Below, one piece after another: positions 6,440 to 10,000 of a stretch of 10,000 bases of DNA. The notes under the pieces are model-generated. The model had not been told where the DNA came from, did not search any database, and saw only the letters and a list, made by a program, of their open reading frames with translations. Within the stretch, counting starts at the first letter, position 1. Every line of letters starts with the position of its first letter. The position numbers were made by a program, and so were the translations under genes. The DNA is from Actinidia chinensis (taxonomy: Eukaryota > Streptophyta > Magnoliopsida > Ericales > Actinidiaceae). The stretch spans positions 57,501 to 67,500 of the forward strand of contig VIGQ01001364.1 in the NCBI GenBank assembly GCA_009663005.1, in the 5' to 3' direction.

Positions 6440-7558
6440 ACTCTTGTGGCAGAATCATGTTGAGGGAAAGATTTTAACTTAAGAGATTCAGATCATCATT
6501 CCATTGCTAATTTAGTTCCTCACTTGTGATTGCTTCAACTGATAATCCATTGATTCTAAGTCTGAGAGTTCCACTCCATCGAACATTACTGGTTATGGAA
6601 GGGTGACGTTTGAAGACATTGGAGATGACTGAAATCTTGAAATTGATTTACTTGAGAATGAACTGAATTCGTGACATCTGAGTCTAGAAATAGTTGGCCC
6701 TTGTCCTTGCAGGACCCATTCCTCGCAAAGGTGTGTCAAGCAAAACCTTTTGAAGATCTTGTTGTCAATACCGGTGGTAGCTTTTTCGACCTGCTCCTTT
6801 GGCAGCTTGTTTCTTCTGGAGACCTGATTGCAAAGAGGCAACTGGTGGTTTGACTAAGGGGCGGTGGTCACTTAAGATGAGGATATAGATAGTCCAAGTG
6901 CTGTTACTTACTTCTAAATTTGTTGAAACTCACATCGTTTCGGTAAGCTGCTGTTATGGTCCTGAATCAGTTAAACATGGTGGGAGCAATCTTGATTTTG
7001 GAATGCGAGTAACCTATCACCGAGGTGACTTGCTCAGCATATGTTTCCAATGGGGAAAAGGAAGAATGCTTATCTGATTGCGACCTGGTGGTCAACTGAT
7101 GCTAGAAGAGTTTGTACTTCTCCTGTTGGTTTGGTTGGGTGGAGTTTACATTGTGCCAGAGAAACAACTTATAATTAATCCTAATACTCGCTTCCAAAAA
7201 ACCACACAAGTTTTCTGCCAGCAAAGCTTCTGATGTCTTTAATAAGCTTTTGCATCTGACGATGCCATGTTGATATCTATTTGAGAGCAAGCAGTGTTTC
7301 TAGCTAACAGAAATGATCCCTTGATTCAAGAAAAGTTTGCAAGGCAACAACGAAACGATTTGGTAAAGGTTTTAAGTTGAAGTCATCACCCCAAATTTAG
7401 GCATTTTCAGCATCTCTGGAGGAAGATATGCGGTTGCTTTCTATTAGGAAACATCATGCAAAATCTCAAAAAAGATTGGAATTTAAGCTCCTGTACACAC
7501 ATAACTAGCAAAAGTACTAAGTACTGGCTCTTCTTTTGTTCTTGCTTTTCTTCTCCTG
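6440..7558 (+). pseudogene. PWR-like pseudogene, exon block 4 (coiled-coil/charged region)
   Basis: Relics in order: QNHVEG (from 6450); HHSIANLV; LLQ; then LVWKGDVLKTLEMTESEID and LLENEL around 6588-6665, disrupted by an extra A in CTGGTTATGG, a lost T in GACGTTTG and added bases in GAAATCTTG; ESRNSWP (6680-6700); KAKPFED (6738-6755); VSSGDL (about 6810-6827); EDIDSP-like at about 6878-6897; then weak similarity until NLI...ASKASDVFNKLL (7165-7252), NDPLIQEKFARQQRNDLVK-like (7312-7368) and WKEDMRLLSIRKHHAKSQKK followed by FELSS (7417-7490). The end, TTTTCTTCTCCTG|GTTAAT at 7558/7559, corresponds to RFSSP with a split codon. In family proteins this block precedes the SANT domains and is predicted helical and charged. 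Confidence 0.8.
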
Positions 7559-9180
7559 GTTAATATTTATTCCATCTTTACTTTACTTTTCTTGTTTGCT
7601 AGTAGATTTTTTTTTCAGCTTCTCAACTTGTTATATAAAACATCTCCAATTCAATAATTCCATCCTCATACGGTATTTAATGATTGATTTGGATATGGCG
7701 GCTTTATCTACTTGCGTTTGGTTGTCCTTTTATCTTCATTAGAAAGGTATTTGTTTTTTATTATTCTTCATCTTTCTTTCTTATTTTCTTTATTGTAAAC
7801 ATGATTTTGTTGACCTTTTCAATTATTTTTTTAGAGAGATCAAGAAATCCACATTTGACTGCTCTTCAGAGTTGTACTTACAGAGTGCATATACTGAATT
7901 CTGTGCTTGAATATCTATTTTGTGAGATTGTTCATCCAAAAACAGAATTCAGCTTATCTTTGTTAATTGAAGTTGGCAAAGCCAAGTGAAATTGGATATT
8001 AGAGTCCTTTGCGTAACAAAACACATCAGATAAATTTGATTTTGTCGATTATTGGTGTATTGGGCTGCACCAACGTCATTTTCCATATAGCCCTATTAAT
8101 TTTGAGTAATTTGTCTTGGTTGACAAGGGTTTGTGGTTTTTCTTGATTCCTCATCATTAGGGTAACCTGTATTTGATTAATACGACGTTGGTGCATGTTG
8201 GCCCATATAAATCTGTTTTTATTTTCCTAGGATAGTAGAGTTTTGGAAACTAAACCTGATTATCTATTTGTTATTTATATATAACCCTGGATTGGTGATT
8301 GTGGTTAAGCATTTGTCCCTGTGTGTTATAAACTATGTGCTTGTGAACTCAATTCTCAGAACTCCAGTACCCCCTGTTATTCTTTCATTGCGATGGCAAC
8401 ATCTTAAATGGCATTCTAATGCTACCGTGTTTACATTATTCCTTGTGGTCCGAGGAAAAATGATCAAATGGGAGTTCATTAGGCATGCTTCTTAGCAATG
8501 CCTTTTTAATACCGAAATCGATGAACTTGAAGAACGAAGAGTACACTGAATAAGACTTTTTTGTGTATGATGTAACTGGTGGTTTCAAAAAGATTGCCTT
8601 CTCAACTTTTTTGGTATGTAATTCAGGTAAGGGAGATGCAATTTCTCTCTCTCCCTCTCTCTATACTCTGGGGTCATAAAGATCTTAGTGTGAAGGGTAG
8701 TGTACATTACATTTTTAAATTGAAAAGTAAAGTGAAGCATATGTTAGAGTAAATATAGTGTCAACACAAGAAGGGGGGAAACTGCAAACCTAAAGGGTGA
8801 AAAAGGTCAGGCGACCTCTCAATTTGCGGATATTCTTTAGATTTTGTTACAATTTGACATATATGTAAATGAGGAGGTTTTTTTGCATGGACTTGGTTTC
8901 ACATTGCAAAACGGATTCAATAATAGATAATGCTTCCTTTTGAAATTTTTAACACCGATCCGTTTTTTTAGGATTTCCCTGCAGGATGAAGATCCTTCTT
9001 TTTAATATATCTACCAGGTCCTCCTTTTTGCTTATGTCATGGATATGGTTTTGTCATGGGCAGTCAGTCACATTATGAACTTGCTTGATGCGATTTGATT
9101 TTCTGTATCAATGAAAGGGACACTTGTAATAATAATCATTTAGGAATTGGTTACACCATTTGCTTGTTTGAGTTGAGATT
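7559..9180 (+). other. T-rich intron-like DNA after the last recognised exon
   Basis: Starts with donor-like GTTAATATTT and stays strongly T-rich on the plus strand, which fits a plant intron transcribed rightwards. Frames at 7536-7742, 7684-7989 and 8268-8495 translate to Phe/Leu/Ile-rich strings typical of T-rich DNA. The tail of the second (7835-7989, after TTTTTTTAG) is more protein-like but matches no part of the PWR family that I know. No SANT exon (a PWTAEEKEIF-type signature) was found. A CT-rich tract lies at 8642-8664. The stretch could be a long intron or unrelated flanking DNA beyond a truncation point. Confidence 0.45.
8067..8194. repeat. Inverted repeat, 11-bp perfect arms
   Basis: GCACCAACGTC (8067-8077) is repeated inverted as GACGTTGGTGC (8184-8194), about 106 bases apart. 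Partial similarity continues outward (TATTGGGC against GGCCCATATA) with a gap of a few bases. The enclosed and flanking DNA shows CCTATTAAT and GATTAATAC. It may be the remains of a small foldback element of about 150 bp; no target duplication was identified. Confidence 0.5.
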
Positions 9181-9187
9181 ATGACTG

Positions 9188-9303
9188 CTTGCCACATTCT
9201 GGATTGCATGTATGGTGTTCATGTTGAACAACTTTTTTTTGTGCACCTTGCCACGTTTTGGACTGGATGGACAGTGTTCATGTTAAACAACTTTTTTGAT
9301 GCA
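9188..9303. repeat. 59-bp diverged tandem duplication
   Basis: CTTGCCACATTCTGGATTGC begins copy 1 at 9188 and CTTGCCACGTTTTGGACTGG begins copy 2 at 9247. Both run through GTGTTCATGTT(G/A)AACAACTTTTTT. Substitutions are scattered but no indel is needed over most of the unit. The frame at 9181-9429 spans the repeat and stays open, which follows from the duplication plus T-rich DNA and is not taken as coding. Confidence 0.85.
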
Positions 9304-9429
9304 CAACTGCTGCCTATATACCTTGTCCCTTTCACTAAGTTCCATCTTTGGCTTGATAAATATTTCTATATGAGAGCATTTCTTAGGATTCAAGTATTTA
9401 CTTCAGAATTTTTTTTATTGGTGAACTAG

Positions 9430-10000
9430 TTGTTGGATCCTCAGGAGGATTTATGTCTTTTCAAGGAATGAGGCCAGCATTGTAATCCTCAGCATATGAG
9501 TCAGTTAATGTATCCATAGTTGCCAAATGGAGAATCGTATTGTGAATGAAAATTCTAATTCTTTGAATTATAAATTGTAAGATTGGGCTTAAATTTGGGA
9601 AATGACATTTCCTTGGTTATTTCATACAAAACTATACTTATTTCACCAAAATAGTAAACTATATCATAATAAACTACCATAACTTATTCCTTCTCATGCT
9701 AAACTATCATAACTATCACATGTGAAGACACAAAGGTAGTAAACTATATTTGTTTCACCTAAATAGTAAAGTATACCATACTAAACAATATGAGGTTGAA
9801 CATATTTATTTTGAAAGTGTAACTATGAAAAGTAATCTGACCGGGATCATACTTAACTGTACTCATTTCACTGAAATAGAAATTGATAATATATGGTTAG
9901 ACATTATGTTAAGTATTAAACATCCTCATAAGATCCCTATTAGATCCTTTAATCACCAAATGACCAAGGGGTTGCGTACTTTCACATTAAACACTCCATG
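9430..10000. other. AT-rich flank with dispersed repeats, no supported gene
   Basis: No open frame of note and no splice-bounded coding-like block. The strand asymmetry of the T-rich region to the left is lost after about 9500, so the intron-like character ends around here. The segment is dominated by variants of the AAACTAT...TTTCAC...AAATAGTAAA repeat. Confidence 0.5.
9629..9890. repeat. Three diverged copies of an AAACTATA-type repeat
   Basis: Copy 1 at 9629-9674 starts AAACTATACTTATTTCACCA, copy 2 at 9741-9786 starts AAACTATATTTGTTTCACCT, and a weaker copy 3 at about 9855-9890 starts AACTGTACTCATTTCACTGA. Start-to-start spacing is about 112-113 bp, but the DNA between copies is not clearly alike. 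This may be an old satellite-like or mobile-element array. Short CTAAACTATCATAACT variants lie between copies 1 and 2. Confidence 0.65.

Larger units (their letters stand above)
4116..7558 (+). pseudogene. Unprocessed pseudogene of a POWERDRESS/NCoR-like SANT corepressor, 5' half
   Basis: Intact family members (POWERDRESS, PWR, in Arabidopsis) are nuclear SANT-domain proteins of very roughly 1,650-1,750 residues, related to animal NCoR/SMRT, that act with a histone deacetylase (HDA9) in gene repression. Here the N-terminal family signatures appear in the right order: PEPLPW at the start, SESIGFV, KQGG...FS, DQRSVD, KKPRLGWDEGLAK, KKKVEGPDDSATKNGIV, the WKGD/EMTESEID/LENEL block, KDEDIDSP-like, ASDVFNKLL, and the WKEDMRLLSIRKHHAKSQKK block. 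They are scattered over all three frames with stops and one-base indels between them. Introns are still present, so the copy arose at DNA level, not by retroposition. The two SANT domains are not found. The symbol is left blank because this is a broken paralogue. Family call rests on remembered protein signatures; I am fairly sure of it. Confidence 0.82.

Noticed and set aside
4116..7558. Functional PWR gene with unusual splicing
   Set aside because: Too many separate one-base indels and stops inside single exon blocks to be rescued by splicing.
4116..7558. Retroposed (processed) copy
   Set aside because: Introns are retained at matching positions and no poly-A tail or flanking duplication was seen.
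7536..7989. Phe/Leu-rich plus-strand frames suggesting membrane proteins
   Set aside because: Apparent hydrophobic segments arise from T-rich intron-like DNA; the first overlaps the end of exon block 4 and its donor.
1..10000. tRNA, rRNA, CRISPR array, LTR retrotransposon or viral genes
   Set aside because: Read for cloverleaf-like stems, regular spacers, long direct terminal repeats and polymerase or integrase signatures; none could be supported.

Overview
The window looks like nuclear DNA of a flowering plant, most likely a eudicot. It is AT-rich, has long T-rich intron-like stretches with GT..AG junctions, CT/GA and CA microsatellites, a non-autonomous hAT transposon, and the remains of a plant-specific gene family. 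No bacterial operon, rRNA, tRNA or CRISPR structure was seen. Assignments come from reading the sequence and from memory of protein families; no search was run.

Left end (1-1240): a minus-strand gene enters from the left edge. Its first 63 codons are visible (191 down to 1). A likely 5' UTR exon lies about 1 kb upstream, ending in a splice donor at 1189/1188. The interval between reads as its first intron and carries a 55-bp tandem duplication and a strong hairpin. I do not recognise the protein.

Middle (1240-3840): intergenic DNA. The main feature is a complete 892-bp hAT-type element (1780-2671) with CATAGTTAT-starting terminal inverted repeats, CCGGTT-rich ends, an AT-rich core and a perfect 8-bp target duplication (CTTTGGAT). 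A G-quadruplex-capable G-run lies at 3423-3445.

Right of centre (about 3843-7558): a decayed but intron-containing copy of the 5' half of a POWERDRESS (PWR)/NCoR-like SANT corepressor gene. Leader, start region, four exon blocks and three introns can be traced. The protein signature drifts among all three frames, with many one-base indels and stops, so this is an unprocessed pseudogene. The last block ends at a codon-splitting splice site (7558/7559).

Right end (7559-10000): T-rich, intron-like DNA without any recognisable SANT exon. It includes a 59-bp tandem duplication and a diverged repeat spaced about 112 bp apart. The SANT-encoding half is either beyond the window or lost.

The genes do not form a functional unit: one live-looking minus-strand gene start and one dead plus-strand gene flank a transposon-bearing spacer, all arranged head to head.
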